32,500 nucleotides of DNA, from contig JAHBMJ010005749.1 of the NCBI GenBank assembly GCA_018398765.1, forward strand, positions 1 through 32,500, in the 5' to 3' direction. This DNA is from Chromera velia (Eukaryota > Sar > Chromeraceae). A program made the position numbers and the translations under genes. A model generated the notes under the pieces. The model was not told where the DNA came from. It ran no database searches and saw only the letters and a program-made list of their open reading frames with translations. Positions 1-10,300 of this stretch are shown here, piece by piece (the first letter of the stretch is position 1; each line of letters opens with the position of its first letter).

Positions 1-71
1 TATTTCAAAGTCCGAAATGATGTTAAAGTCCGGTAGGTCTCATTATGTCATAACTATGCCTCTCTCTTTGA

Positions 72-1871
72 TCATCTACCTTCTGGGCCAGGCCCCTTAT
101 CCCCTGTCTGCTTGATCGGCCCTACCAGCACACGCGACCATTCCTTAACTAACCTATGCAGATACGCACGATCGTCATCACCCTCCGAAGTCAGCCCTAG
201 TTGGGGATGCAGAAACACTGGGGGAGGCGGAAGAGCAGATGGCTCCTCGAATGGTTCAATCTGCTCATGATAGGCCCATAAGCCAGGCCATCAATCCTTA
301 GCAAACGATCTCACTGCTGCTGCAAGCGACGCGATTTCTTCATCAGAGACCGGGGCTGTGTGGTTTAAACAGAAAAGGGGAGGACAATTAGAGAGGTTTT
401 GGTGGGGTGGGAGAGCATCTTCAGATTTGGGTTCGGCCGAGGGAGGGGAGAAGAAAAAGGAAACGGTTGCATGGTTGGGGGAGGCAATACCATCAAAGTT
501 GACCTCCCAATTAAAAACGCTCTGTATGGTAGATGGATCAGTAAGTACGTAATTAGTGAGGGAAGTGGGCGTAGACATGCTGCTCTGTCTGGAATAGTGG
601 GTACACTCACCAGAAAAAATAAAGGACTCTCCCCCTGCTTCTCCTATCAGTCCGTTCAAAGGAATAAGATTCGTATCACTACAAATTTGAATAAAGTCCC
701 TCCCACTGCGGTCAATGTCTTTACTGCACTGAGACGTGTGGACGAACGAGGGTCTGTCAGGCTCCTCCGAGCCCTCATCATTTTCTCCCCTCCCATCAAC
801 CCCCCCAGAATCCCTCGGCATGAGGAGAAGATCTGTACGGGACCACAAAAGATTTTTGGGGACAAGGCTGCCTGAGTGCGCATTGAAATCCCCCATCACC
901 ACCCTGTCTGCCTCAAGAGGGACCCCTCCAAATACATCCTTCAAGAGGTCAGGGACCCTACTGTCCCTGTGATCGGACCAGGACCCGAGAAGGTAAAGAC
1001 CGAATACATGCACCCTGCGCCCACCCACTGTAATCTTCAGTTCAACTAGACTTGGGCCCACAAGGGAAATTTCGGGTTTTAGCTCGCTCCACCGTTCTTT
1101 TTTTACAAGCATACAAACACCTCCACTCCTGCCGTCCCTATCATGGGCTGCTCTGCGTGTACCTAGTTACTGCCGGTACCACTCACGGTGGCTGAAGTTT
1201 TTGCCTTTCCACCCCCCACAAGAGATGTCCCTCGTTATATCCATTGCTTCTGTAAAGATGGCTAGGTCGGAATCTTTCTCGGCCAGCCAACGGGAAAGGG
1301 AACCGTTGTCTTCTTTACTTCTTACCCCATTCACATTCAACAACAAAAAACGGACCGAAGCATCCCTCACTCTAGCCACGGCTGCCATCTCTTTCTCTTT
1401 CTCTTTCCACCACTCTTTCCAAAACTCCCTTCGCAGCTCTTCGCAGTGATTCAGGTTTGCTGCCAGCTCCCACGTGTGAAAGAAATTCCCGCTCCAGTCA
1501 ACCAGGTATTCCCTTTCCCCCCTTTCCCCGTTTATGCGAGTATGAAGCACCCATACGATCTCCCACTCCGGCTCTGGGCTGGCAGGCTCCCCCGCTTCGC
1601 TCAGCTGCTGTGACGTGTCATACTTACGGTTGCCTCCCCCACGCTTTTTCCCTTTCCCCCTGCGACGCTTCCTCACCGACCTCTCCTTCGAAATAAAAAA
1701 CATATCAGATACAAAAGACAGAACGTACAGACAAGCCCTCACCGGAAAGAGAAGGTGCCTGACTGGAAAGGGAAGGCGAACAGGAAAGAGAATCAACACC
1801 AGGGGCATGAAAGGACGGAGAAGGATTAAATAGAGGAGAAGAACAGTCTGACTTGCCTGTAAGGGCATCAA
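72..1871 (-). pseudogene. LINE ORF2 fragment: chromodomain plus EEP (APE-like) endonuclease
   Basis: One frame runs from 1871 to a TGA at 72-74, broken by a TAA at 1167-1169 and a TGA at 291-293. After a basic, Arg/Lys-rich N-terminal part comes a chromodomain at about 1423-1573, with WEIVWVLHTR, EYLVDWSG, then TWELAANL and a trailing Cys-Glu-Glu-Leu helix. The endonuclease follows: LNVNG near 1340 (metal-site Asn), a TEA glutamate, GDFNAH near 881-898 and a C-terminal SPNHATVS near 450-480. The usual SDH is SPNH here, so the catalytic Asp is replaced, though SPNH also occurs in some LINEs. EEP nucleases nick target DNA to prime reverse transcription. After the TGA at 291 the frame stays open for about 70 codons, with an acidic and basic linker like the spacer before LINE RT domains. 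The 1871 start is unproven because this frame overlaps the upstream ORF. Confidence 0.8.
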
Positions 1872-2211
1872 GCTCGCCGCCGCTCACAGATCCTTCGTCC
1901 GTTGCGCACTCCGACAGAACATCAAAACGATTGCCATAAAAGACAGAGGGAGGGGGAAAGACAGGGGCTAAGTACCCTTTTCTACGTAGATCGAATTTCA
2001 TATCACACCATTTCAACGAATCAAGAAAGACATCGCAAGGTGCAGTGCCTGGGGGAGAACACAATTCATTGACAGAGACAGAAGACAACCAGACACGCAA
2101 ATCATACATTTCCTTTCTGAGAGCCTCCCTCTCTTCCAGGAGACCTAACAATTTCCTTTTCAGCCATGGGAGTCCAGTCGGCTTGCAGGGAGAAGGAGGA
2201 CTCCCAACCAT
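1705..2211 (-). CDS. LINE copy A upstream ORF (ORF1-like), 168 aa
   Basis: An uninterrupted ORF lies immediately upstream of the chromodomain-endonuclease frame and overlaps its 5' end by 167 bases in another phase, as LINE ORF1 and ORF2 often do. Near its start is a charged helical stretch (WLKRKLLGLLEEREALRKEM) that could form a short coiled coil; the C-terminal half is Ser/Pro-rich. No RNA-binding or zinc motif is visible. I do not recognise the family. It may instead be the N-terminus of the downstream frame, joined through a 1-base indel in the 1705-1871 overlap. It belongs to the retrotransposon, not to the host. Confidence 0.45.
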   Translation of the reverse strand: MVGSPPSPCKPTGLPWLKRKLLGLLEEREALRKEMYDLRVWLSSVSVNELCSPPGTAPCDVFLDSLKWCDMKFDLRRKGYLAPVFPPPSVFYGNRFDVLSECATDEGSVSGGELDALTGKSDCSSPLFNPSPSFHAPGVDSLSCSPSLSSQAPSLSGEGLSVRSVFCI

Positions 2212-2337
2212 ACGCCCTTCCCCCCAACTCTTCCCGTCTCCATCTGAAACTAATGATCGAAGCCGGGGGCAGCACCCCCGTCTCCGTTTCCTAACTTGGG
2301 TCTCACTTGCACCGGGGTCTTAAAAATCATACCACCC

Positions 2338-3141
2338 TCATGAGACGGCTGTGGGAGCTGTCTGGCTTGCTGTTGTTGCTGTTAGGCGTGCAATGCAAAG
2401 TTTAACGCAGCAGCACTCGAGGTTTGCAGCACTGCGGCTGCCACTGGATTTTGCTGCGCGACCAATAATCCTTTCATAAGAGAAGGCCGGAGAAGGAGGT
2501 GGAGAAGGGAGAAGGGAAGTAGGGGAAGCAACTGGAAGAGGAGGGAGCCCTTCCTCCTCAAAAGCAGAGGCCCAGAAATCGGTAAAAGCCTCGGGAGTCG
2601 GTCTGTCTGCCCCGTCTTTCACACTGCCCCTTTCCTTCTTCCAACGCCAAATCGCCGAGGGGTCGGACGCTGCCTCCTTTGCTAGCCTTTCTGTTTGCCA
2701 ATTCGAGTGTTCGCCTTCTTTATGGGCAAACAATCTCTTCCTTGACCTGCGAAGGGACTCAAGCCTTCTCTTCGCACTCTGGGTAGGACCTCCCCAGTCT
2801 CTTTCATCGGGCCCCCAGATTCCTCTCTGATCCTTCCATTCCTTCTCAGCCACCCTAATATCTTTTTGTTTTGCTGTACACTCTTTGTCCTACCAGTCTG
2901 GCCTGGTCAACTCTCGCTGAGTTACATCCTTTTTCCTTTTCTTAAATTCCTTCCTTCCCCCCGCCGCCCCTTCCCTTTCCGAACTCTCACTTGCTAAACA
3001 TGCCTGCCAGGAGTCGGAAATCTGTCTCAGCTGCTCTGTCAGGAAAAAAGTTATTGCATTCGATGGTGGGGGCTTGGGGGGGGGTTTTGGGGGATCGAAG
3101 AAGTGGGAGGCAACATCTCCCCACTCGTATACTTGCCGCAA
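2338..3141 (-). pseudogene. LINE copy B: linker between endonuclease and RT
   Basis: One frame runs from 3141 to 2338 with a single TAG at 2890-2892. It encodes a proline-rich segment, then a basic helical stretch (KRRLESLRRSRKRLFAHKEG) ending in a Trp-rich IWRWKKE and a FTDFWASAFEEEG segment. That matches the usual run of a LINE linker just before the RT fingers: basic helix, WR, then F-x-x-F. The expected KAxGxDGI motif of RT is missing; the frame instead turns into a Ser/Pro-rich and Cys-rich tail, so the element was broken here. Confidence 0.55.
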
Positions 3142-3160
3142 ACCTTCCTCCCACAGGTCT

Positions 3161-3571
3161 TCAAGTTGCCTCCCTCTCTCTGTGAAGGCTTAATTTCAGA
3201 GAGAAAGCCACCCCCATCAAGTCGTCATCACCAACAGGGGAATTTCTGCCTATCTTACCTAAATGAGAGAGAAGCCAAGAGAGGGTGGAATCAGAGATAA
3301 CGCCTTCATGCAAAGAAGAGAAGGGTGGGAAAGAGAAGTCAAGACTGGGAGAGACGGCCGCATGTTGCTTTGCAACCTCTGGACGTGACTCAACAACATA
3401 AGAATCAAGATAACAGAGAAGGAGAGGGTTAATCAAGGGGATGTCGATTACAGACTGAGACCTTCCACTCATGTATGTCCACACCCCGGTCAGTTTAACC
3501 TCAACCCCCCTCCCTTTATCTTTAAGATGCAGGCACGCAGGCGGGAGGAAGTTGGCCTTCTTGTATACCAT
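3161..3571 (-). pseudogene. LINE copy B: C-terminal half of EEP endonuclease, frameshifted
   Basis: This frame carries the end of the endonuclease fold: a Thr-Gly-Val-Trp-Thr strand, SGRSQSVIDIPLINP (equivalent to the S-x-IDYVL strand) and a final QHAAVSPSLDF where the catalytic SDH would sit. The His is kept; the preceding Asp is replaced by Gln. The phase differs from the N-terminal half (3490-4368) and from the linker (2338-3141), so single-base indels flank the segment. No complete active site can be read. Confidence 0.6.
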
Positions 3572-4368
3572 ATGAAGGATCTAACGGCTAGTCTGAGACT
3601 CATCAAGATTCGTGCATAGAGACTTGCGCGTACATCAAGAGAGTGACCGTCAGCATTCCTATCCCCCCTCTGCCCCATTTTAATTTCAGTATCTAGGTCT
3701 CTTTCCCACATAACACCTTTAGGAGTCTCACTTGCCAGATAAGTATTGAGATCCCCCATCACAAGTCTCAAATCTGTCACTGACAGGGGAACAGCGCAGA
3801 ACGTTTCCCTCAATTCCTCTCGTTCTTTCTTTACTCTCTCTCTGGTATCTCTATGATCCGAATTAGCATGTAGGAGGTACGCTCTGAAGATATACAGAGT
3901 CCGGGTGCGTGTGCTATCTTTCCTTTCTGCCCCTTCTCTCTTCTCCTGAACCCTTATCGTGAGTTTGACCAAGTCTGGTCCCACTAACTCCCAGGTCGGG
4001 CGGAGTACTGGGATTAGAGAGTTCCGGACAAGAATACACACCCCCTCCATTCAATCATCCCATTTAGTGGCTCTTGAGTGAACCCTCATCTTCCTTTTCT
4101 TCCATTCCATATGGGAAAAATTCTCTCCAAAGTGGAATGACGTGCAGACTCTACCTATAGGCAAACATGTCTCGGGTATCTGATTCATTGGAATATCTGT
4201 ACCCGATAGCCAGCCCTCAAGTGAACCACCCCCTAACTTCTTTTCCAAAGGCCCCATGTTAAGTGCACTTATCACCAGTCTGCTCCCCCCCTCTTTTTTC
4301 TTACAATTTCTATTCATGAAAGATTCATGTAAGTCTTCAAAAGCCTTGCTACATGCTGACTGAGACAA
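3490..4368 (-). pseudogene. LINE copy B: N-terminal half of EEP endonuclease
   Basis: The frame opens with SRLVISALNMGPLEKK, equivalent to the first EEP strand (metal-site Asn), and has IPET, the conserved catalytic glutamate strand. A TGA at 4051-4053 interrupts it directly before MEGVCILVRN; the frame is otherwise continuous. It then shows the YLL strand and GDLNTY near 3741-3762, the Asp/Asn catalytic pair, and runs into a phase change near 3570. Compared with copy A the stop lies at a different alignment position, so the two copies decayed independently. Confidence 0.75.
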
Positions 4369-4626
4369 AGAACAGGGAAAGGGAGGATCATAGAGGATCA
4401 GAATCAGGAGACAGAGGGAGGGAAGGAAGGGAAGGGGAAGATAGGGAATTAGAAGGATAGGGAGAGATGGCAGTAGATGGGGAGAAGGAAACTGGAGGGG
4501 TGGAGAAGGAGGGAGGCGGGGGTAGTTGGGGGTCTCTCCTTTGTCGTCTCCCTACCCAGAATGAAGCCCGAAGGAAAGCAGGAACTGCAACTGCCTCGAC
4601 CCAGAACGTCCGTTCCTACCCTACCT

Positions 4627-5127
4627 TCATGACTTCATGTTCTCTCTTTTTATCCTTTCCCCCCTCATATTGATGATCTGAAGGATCTGCCCCCCGCCTT
4701 CACCAGGCAAGGGGAAGGCTAGGGGGAAGGGCTCCTCCTCCCCTGCCCGCTTCTCCTGTCCAGAGCAAAAGAAATTCAAGCATCTGCCCCGTCTTGTAAC
4801 TTCTCCACAAACGGGGCAGTTGTTCGTTCTCTTCCTCCAAAGCCCTCTTCTTAGCCCCTCCCTCTCCCTATGTCTTCTGGCTACCTTCTGATCAGCCTTT
4901 CTCCTGCACTTCTCCAAAATGTCCAGTGGGGAGGTCTCAGGTATGCCAAGGGCCCCTCTGACCCCTGCGGAACCGACTGGGGGAGAGCTGTAGGGAGGGC
5001 GGGAGGGGGGGGCAAGAGAAGCTGAGAATGAGGATGGTGAGGGCTGAGCAAACAAAAGTTCCTCCGATGACTTGATGATATAAGCCGCCTGAGGCTCGAG
5101 TTCAACTGTGTTTTTCTCTTGAGTCAA
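4627..5127 (-). CDS. LINE copy B upstream ORF with a four-Cys zinc-finger motif
   Basis: A 166-aa ORF with a Ser/Pro-rich N-terminal half, a basic helix (KCRRKADQKVARRHRER) and then a CPVCG...C...C pattern with spacing C-x2-C-x8-C-x4-C at about 4757-4822, which fits a small zinc-binding knuckle. It lies upstream of the copy B endonuclease in the same phase and may be a LINE ORF1-type nucleic-acid binding protein or the N-terminus of ORF2. It is not the retroviral CCHC knuckle. Copy A has no equivalent and carries a chromodomain instead. Confidence 0.5.
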   Translation of the reverse strand: MTQEKNTVELEPQAAYIIKSSEELLFAQPSPSSFSASLAPPSRPPYSSPPVGSAGVRGALGIPETSPLDILEKCRRKADQKVARRHREREGLRRGLWRKRTNNCPVCGEVTRRGRCLNFFCSGQEKRAGEEEPFPLAFPLPGEGGGQILQIINMRGERIKRENMKS

Positions 5128-5812
5128 TAGGGTAGGGGGATCGAGGAACTTTAAAGTGGGGTGAGGAGTTGGAAGGAGTCAACGTCGGTGGAGAGAGAAG
5201 AGGAGAGGAAGAAAGAAAGGGGAAAGAAGACCGAGAGAAAGAGGGAAAGCACATGTGTCCAGAATTTATATACACAAAATCCGAAGAGAGAGAAACACGC
5301 ACGGTATCAACCGATTAAACAAACTGAGAAGAAAGAGAAGAGGGGGGAGAAAGAGAAGGAGAAAAAGCCCGACTCATGGCTCCACCCTCCCAGACATACC
5401 CACCACAGACAGGAGGAGAAGAGAACACATTTATCGATTTGCATCGATTCGGGTGGGGGGAGGGTCCGACCCAGAGGCCCCCCTCCCCCCCTACTAGTTA
5501 ATTCATGTATCTAGTTATCTAACTACATGGTCGTAAAGCATTTTTTCCTATGCAGAACAACTTTTGAACACTCATACAACTGTTGTCCACACCGAGGTCT
5601 AGCTAGAGGTCTAGACTGTTATTTGAACTTGTTTGAGTGTTGTACGGGTCGCAAACGACCCTTTCCACCCCCTTTCGAGGGCTTACGACCCATTGGGTCG
5701 CAAATGAATTTCGAGATGGCCCCTTATATATAGGCATACATTTTTTTTTAAACATAACTAATAGTGCAGCACTGCTAGTGCTAGTAACAGTCGCAGGCTA
5801 AACTAGAGGCTA
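5128..5812. other. Non-coding: purine-rich tract and short hairpins
   Basis: Bases 5160-5400 of the plus strand are strongly purine-rich (GAGAAGA-type). The Lys/Arg/Glu-rich ORFs read there are composition artefacts. Near 5646-5661 GGGTCG pairs with CGACCC across a 4-base loop, and near 5686-5700 CGACCC and GGGTCG flank ATT, giving two adjacent hairpins built from the same hexamer. From 5700 onward the sequence becomes AT-rich. I see no gene. Confidence 0.6.
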
Positions 5813-5841
5813 CACTGAAACTATAGTGTGATACAATTTAA

Positions 5842-6296
5842 ATTGTGATACAATTATTATCCCACACACTACCTAAGGGAACAAAATTAATGCATATCAT
5901 ATCCAGAAAGCATATCTTCAACACAATCACCACAGGTTTGTGGTACCCTAGTAAAAGTAATCTAACATCAGACTAAAAGATAACTTTTTATTTATATATA
6001 GCTCTGTCGTTTTGCTTTGTATGTTAAATCTGTAAAATTGAAAAAATGGTAGTTTAGGAGCGCTCTAGGAATTAAAAAAAAAATTCTAGGACTTCAAACT
6101 ATAAATTTTTGACCCAATGTGAGGCTTGTAAGACCCAACTAGTTAGTATAAGTCTTCACTAAGTCTACTTGGTCGACTTGGTCTAACGCCGCCCCTTTTT
6201 TCTGACAAACTCAAATCTTCGTTTTTTTAAAAAAAATTATGCATTAATTTTGTCCCCCTAGGTAGTACCGGTGACACAAATAATTGTGTTACAATA
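5842..6296. repeat. Inner inverted repeat pair of the MITE
   Basis: Bases 5842-5895 and the reverse complement of 6240-6296 align over about 55 bp, ending in a near-identical ACAAAATTAATGCAT segment at the inner end. The 345-bp interior is AT-rich with no ORF. Arms of this length would allow a strong hairpin or cruciform. Confidence 0.65.
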
Positions 6297-6540
6297 GGTG
6301 TGATGAAATAGTTAGAATAACTTAAGTATGATGAAATTGTTAAAGAAAAATTCAAGTAATCCTAGACTTTTAAAGTGATTTAAAGTCTTCACAGTCGTTA
6401 AAGTTTGAACTGTTCTTCTATATTCACATACAGTTTGAAGTGCTTTACTAACAGCTTTAGTTTTATAAAATTTTTTAAAAAAAAAAATAAGACCTTCATT
6501 TTTTTATTTTTTTTTTAGAATTTCATAGTATAAAGGCTAG

Positions 6541-6748
6541 TCACTCACTCACTCACTCACCTACCTCACTTACTCACTCACTCAGTCACTCACTTTAGTA
6601 CTCACTCACTGTCACTCACTCATTTAACTCACTCACTCACTCACTCTGAGTCACTCACTCACTCACTCACCCAATCACGTAATCACTCACTCACTTAATT
6701 ACCCATTCATTCACCCACTCACTCAGAGTCACTCTGAGTCACTCACTA
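6541..6748. repeat. ACTC tetranucleotide satellite
   Basis: About 208 bases of imperfect (TCAC/ACTC)n with spacer variants such as CTGAGTC, AATCACG and CATTTAA. It lies inside the segment that interrupts the right arm of the MITE. No coding potential. Confidence 0.9.
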
Positions 6749-6967
6749 CAAACAAACGACATCACGGTGCCAAACACGTACCCCACGACGCGTATCAACC
6801 CGCGCCAAACAGCATGAACACGCAGTCTACAACTATTTTTTTCACACATAAGTGTGATTTTATTGAATCAGTCAAAAATTCTTAAAATCATAATTATTAT
6901 GTCACAAATCATTGTAACACAAAAGGTTCTAGAAATTCTTATTGTGACACACTATAGTTCCAGTGTA

Positions 6968-7395
6968 TTAGAGGCTAAAAACCCTAATAAAAACTAGAAT
7001 AAGCTTTAATATAAGAATGAACCGATCGAACGACATTAGTTGTAGAACAGAATAGGATAGGATTAGATAGGATTAATGGCCGGAGCATTGGCCTCTTGCC
7101 TTAAATTGGCCCTTCATACCGATATTTTTGAGCGTTCGACGCGCGACGATATATACACTAGTCTTCTTAATACATTTAGGAATATACGCATGAATTGAAT
7201 TGAATTGAATTTGAATTGAAGCGGTTAAAGCCTTAGTTAAAGCCGGTGAGCCACCACTTAGGCTCTGGCCAACCATATACAATGGTATATGCACATATGC
7301 CGCCAAGGGTCTACTAAAAAAACGTTACACAAAAAAACGAGGCATCGCATGCACATGCATACACACATTCAACAATCACTCAAACAATGCGATCA
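6968..7395. other. 3' flank of the PPR gene with a SINE-like module
   Basis: This non-coding interval lies downstream of the PPR stop codon. At 7191-7230 there is an imperfect GAATT repeat, followed by AAGCGGTTAAAGCC and then GTTAAAGCCGGTGAGCCACC (about 7237-7256). A closely similar module next to a GAAT repeat occurs at 27908-27986, so this is probably a dispersed repeat with a simple-sequence tail. I could not place a poly(A) signal with confidence. Confidence 0.5.
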
Positions 7396-10300
7396 TCACC
7401 ACTTTTTCTCGATGGGTTGCCGTGACTCTTCAACGCGGGGCTCTTCAATCGCACCATACAGCAAACGGACTCTTTGAGAAGGAAGCTGGACACTCCTGCT
7501 TTCCTCCCACATTTTTTCTTTCCTCTTTCTACGTTTTTGCCGCCTCACAGCATCATCTTTCAAAACCCGCGCCACCTCTTTGAGGGCTTCAGTGTCTACT
7601 TCCATCCCCCCCTTTACCATCCCGTCAAGTAGTCGCAACACCACCTGCGCTTGGATCTCACTCGGTGCCTTCTCCATGGCTCTAATCAAAGAGACGAAGA
7701 CATCGACAGTGGGGGGGACTTTCCGTGCGATCATCACCCGCAGTGCTGTCTGCCACTGATCACCGTTCGGTGCGTTGGCCATCACTCGTACCAACGCACG
7801 GAAGGTGTGAACATTCGGGATAACCCCCCGTGCTTTCATCTCGTCAAACACTGAAATCGCCTCTCTTACACGACTCCCCCCTTTCGCCCTCGCCAATGCA
7901 TTCAACAAAACGTTGTACCCCTTCACCTTCAAACCACTTCCTCTTCCAAGTCGAAAATACTCAAATGCCTTCTTCCACCGACTCCCCCCCTCTTCATCTG
8001 GATGCACCGACAAGTTCAACAAAGAAACGTAGACCTCGACAGGAATCCTAACTGGTTCGCTTCTCATAAAATCCAACAATTTCAACGACCTCTCCCATGC
8101 AACCCTGTTCCCCCCCCCTCCCTTTTCCAGCGCTTTAAACACCGACTTGTAAATCAACCCATCCATTTTTATACGACGACTAAGCATCTCCTCAAAAAGG
8201 TCCAATGCTGCTTCCCACTGCCCTCCAGAGGCTAAAGCAAACAGCAAAGCACGGCAAGCCATACGATTGGGCAGGAGCCCTACCCCCTTTATCTCCTCAA
8301 AAATTTCGACCGCTTTCTCCCACTGTACCGGCCCTTTCGACTTCCCTGCCGCCCAAATCATCGCGTTGAACAAACACGCGGCAGGTTTCACCCCCCTCCG
8401 CTTTGAGTCTTCATAAAGCCGAAGAGCAGTCTCCCACTTACTTCCCCAGTCAAAATCTTCCCTTCCCCTGTCCACATTCTCCGTCGCACGGATCAACGCA
8501 GCATAAAGTTGAGCATCCGGCGTGATCCCCTCCTTTTGCATCTCATCAAAGAGCACAAAAGCAGACTCCCATCTGCTGCCCATGGGCGCTCTAGCCATTG
8601 AGGTAATCACTGCCGCGTAAGTTGCACACGTGGGCCGGAGACCCACCTCTTTCAATTCCTTCAGCAGCTTCAGAGCGTCTTCTGGCTGACTGCCAAGCAC
8701 AGAGCCATTGGCAGACCTTGCAAGAATGAACAACATTGTGTTGTATGATTGAACCGTAGGCATCATCCCGGAGGCCTTCGAACTCTCATGCAATTCGAGC
8801 GCTCTCCTCCACTGACTTCCCTTCTCCGACTTCCCGATGGCTTTCAACACCATGTTGTGGGACTCGACATCCGGACGGAAGCGCCGCTGCATTTCCTCTA
8901 GTACCGCAAGGGCGCGCCACCACTGGGTTCGCTTCGTCTCCGACTGTTGCAGCGCCATCAGCAAGCACCGGTAGGTGATAGGGTCCGGGGAGATCCCGTC
9001 TGCTTTTGCTTCCGCAAGCAATTCGAAAGCCCGCACCCACTGACTCTTTCCAGGCGCTTTGGCCATACTGTCAATCAGGGCAACGTATGTCTCAGCATCA
9101 GGCTTCACCCCCCCTCGTTTCATTTCCTCAAACAATCGTAACGACTCCTCCCACTTACTTCCCCCCTTGGTCCGTGCCATATTGGAGATCAACGCATTGT
9201 ATGTGACGGTATCCATTTTCACCCCATTCTTCTTTGCTTCCTCAAAAACTTTCAAAGACAGATCCCACCGACTTCCCCCCTTGGCCTTTCCCAACGCACT
9301 GATCAGTATACTGGAGACCTTCGAATTCATTCGAACGCCCCCCGCCCTCATTTCCTCATACAGCAACAACGCCTCCTCCCACCTGCTTCCCTCCTCTGCT
9401 TTGTCCAGCGCACTAATCAACGCAGAGTATGTGAATTGAGAGGGATCGACACGTGATCTCTTCATTTGGTGAAAACAATCTATTGCTTTTTCCCACTGAC
9501 TTCCTCCCGCTACATTTGCCATGGCATGGATCAGGTTGGTGAATGTGTAAGCATCAGGCTTCACACCTTTCTCAACCATTTCCTCAACCAACGCAATGGC
9601 TCTCTCCCACTGACTCCCTCCCGGCGCCAGCGCCATCGCATGGATAAGAATGCTGTACGTAAACGCGTTCGGTTCCAACCCGTTCTTTTTCATCTGCTCA
9701 AAAACCTTTTCCGCAATCTCCCACTGACTTCCGCCAGGCGCTGCAGCCAGCGCCCGTATCAAATAACTATAAGTGTTTTTGTCAGGCTGCACACGCGCAG
9801 CCTTCATTTCATCAAAAAGAGTCAACGCCCTCTGCCACTGACTTCCTCTCGGATCGATCCTCATCGCTTGGATCAGAATGTTGAACGTCTGCGTATCAGG
9901 ACGAAACCCCGCTGCTTTGATGTCCTCAAAAAGCTGCAAAGTCTGTCTCCATCCACATCCAGTACCCATCCCTCTCTTCTTCTCACCAAGCACAAAACGC
10001 TTGAATGACTCTTTCGACGATTTCATCCCCTCCACAAACTCACGATAGGCGGCTTGCCACCCACCGGAGGTCTGATGCTCTAAAGTGCTGCTACGAGATC
10101 TGGAAGTCAAAGAAGACTTGGAAACAGACTTATCTTTCTCCACTTCAAGAGTCTCGAAGCCCTTCTCTTTCATCTCATTAAGGAATTTCAACGCCAACCC
10201 CCACTTGCTTCCTCCCTGAGCCCTATGCAACGACTCGATCAAGCAGTTGTACGTGTGTGCATCTACTTGCACACGGTCTTCTTGCATCTCATTAAAAACT

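Larger units (their letters stand above)
1..2211 (-). mobile_element. Non-LTR retrotransposon copy A, 5' part, decayed
   Basis: This stretch holds an upstream ORF (1705-2211) followed by a chromodomain plus APE-type endonuclease frame (72-1871), the usual order of a two-ORF LINE read on the minus strand. The reverse transcriptase expected after the endonuclease would lie beyond base 1 and is not visible. Copy B (2338-5127) belongs to the same family: both share an FSH-x-EW segment, a VGP-x-LV-x-L segment and a GD-x-N motif. The two copies lie head to tail. Nonsense codons mark A as inactive. The 5' boundary is approximate; 2212-2337 has no coding signal and probably holds the junction between the copies. 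Confidence 0.75.
2338..5127 (-). mobile_element. Non-LTR retrotransposon copy B, 5' part, decayed and truncated
   Basis: Reading down the minus strand there are a zinc-knuckle ORF (4627-5127), an EEP endonuclease broken by a stop and a frameshift (4368 to 3161), and the charged linker that precedes RT in LINEs (3141 to 2338). Most segments lie in one phase and only 3571-3161 is shifted, which implies two compensating indels. No RT palm motif follows; coding resemblance ends near 2338 and copy A begins within about 130 bases. Copy B is therefore a 5' fragment cut before RT, either by truncation or by recombination with copy A. Confidence 0.75.
5813..6965. mobile_element. Nested MITE-like inverted-repeat elements with TA target site
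   Basis: The left end CACTGAAACTATAGTGTG (from 5813) matches the reverse complement of the right end, CACTGGAACTATAGTGTG (to 6965), and both ends are flanked by TA (5811-5812, 6966-6967). CACTG ends with a TA duplication are typical of Tc1/mariner-type MITEs. The continuation of the left arm, 5842-5895, pairs with 6240-6296 and not with sequence next to the right end, so about 640 bp (roughly 6297-6940) appear to have been inserted into the right inverted repeat. That inserted part has its own inverted pair near 6284-6316 and 6888-6925, built from TTGTGTTACAAT. No transposase ORF is present. Confidence 0.65.

Noticed and set aside
291-4053. Reassigned TGA codon suggested by in-frame TGA in LINE copies
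   Set aside because: TAA and TAG also interrupt the same frames, and both host genes read cleanly under the standard code with TGG as Trp.
5161-5514. Arg/Lys/Glu-rich plus-strand ORFs
   Set aside because: Composition of a GA-rich tract; no conserved motif and no ATG context of note.
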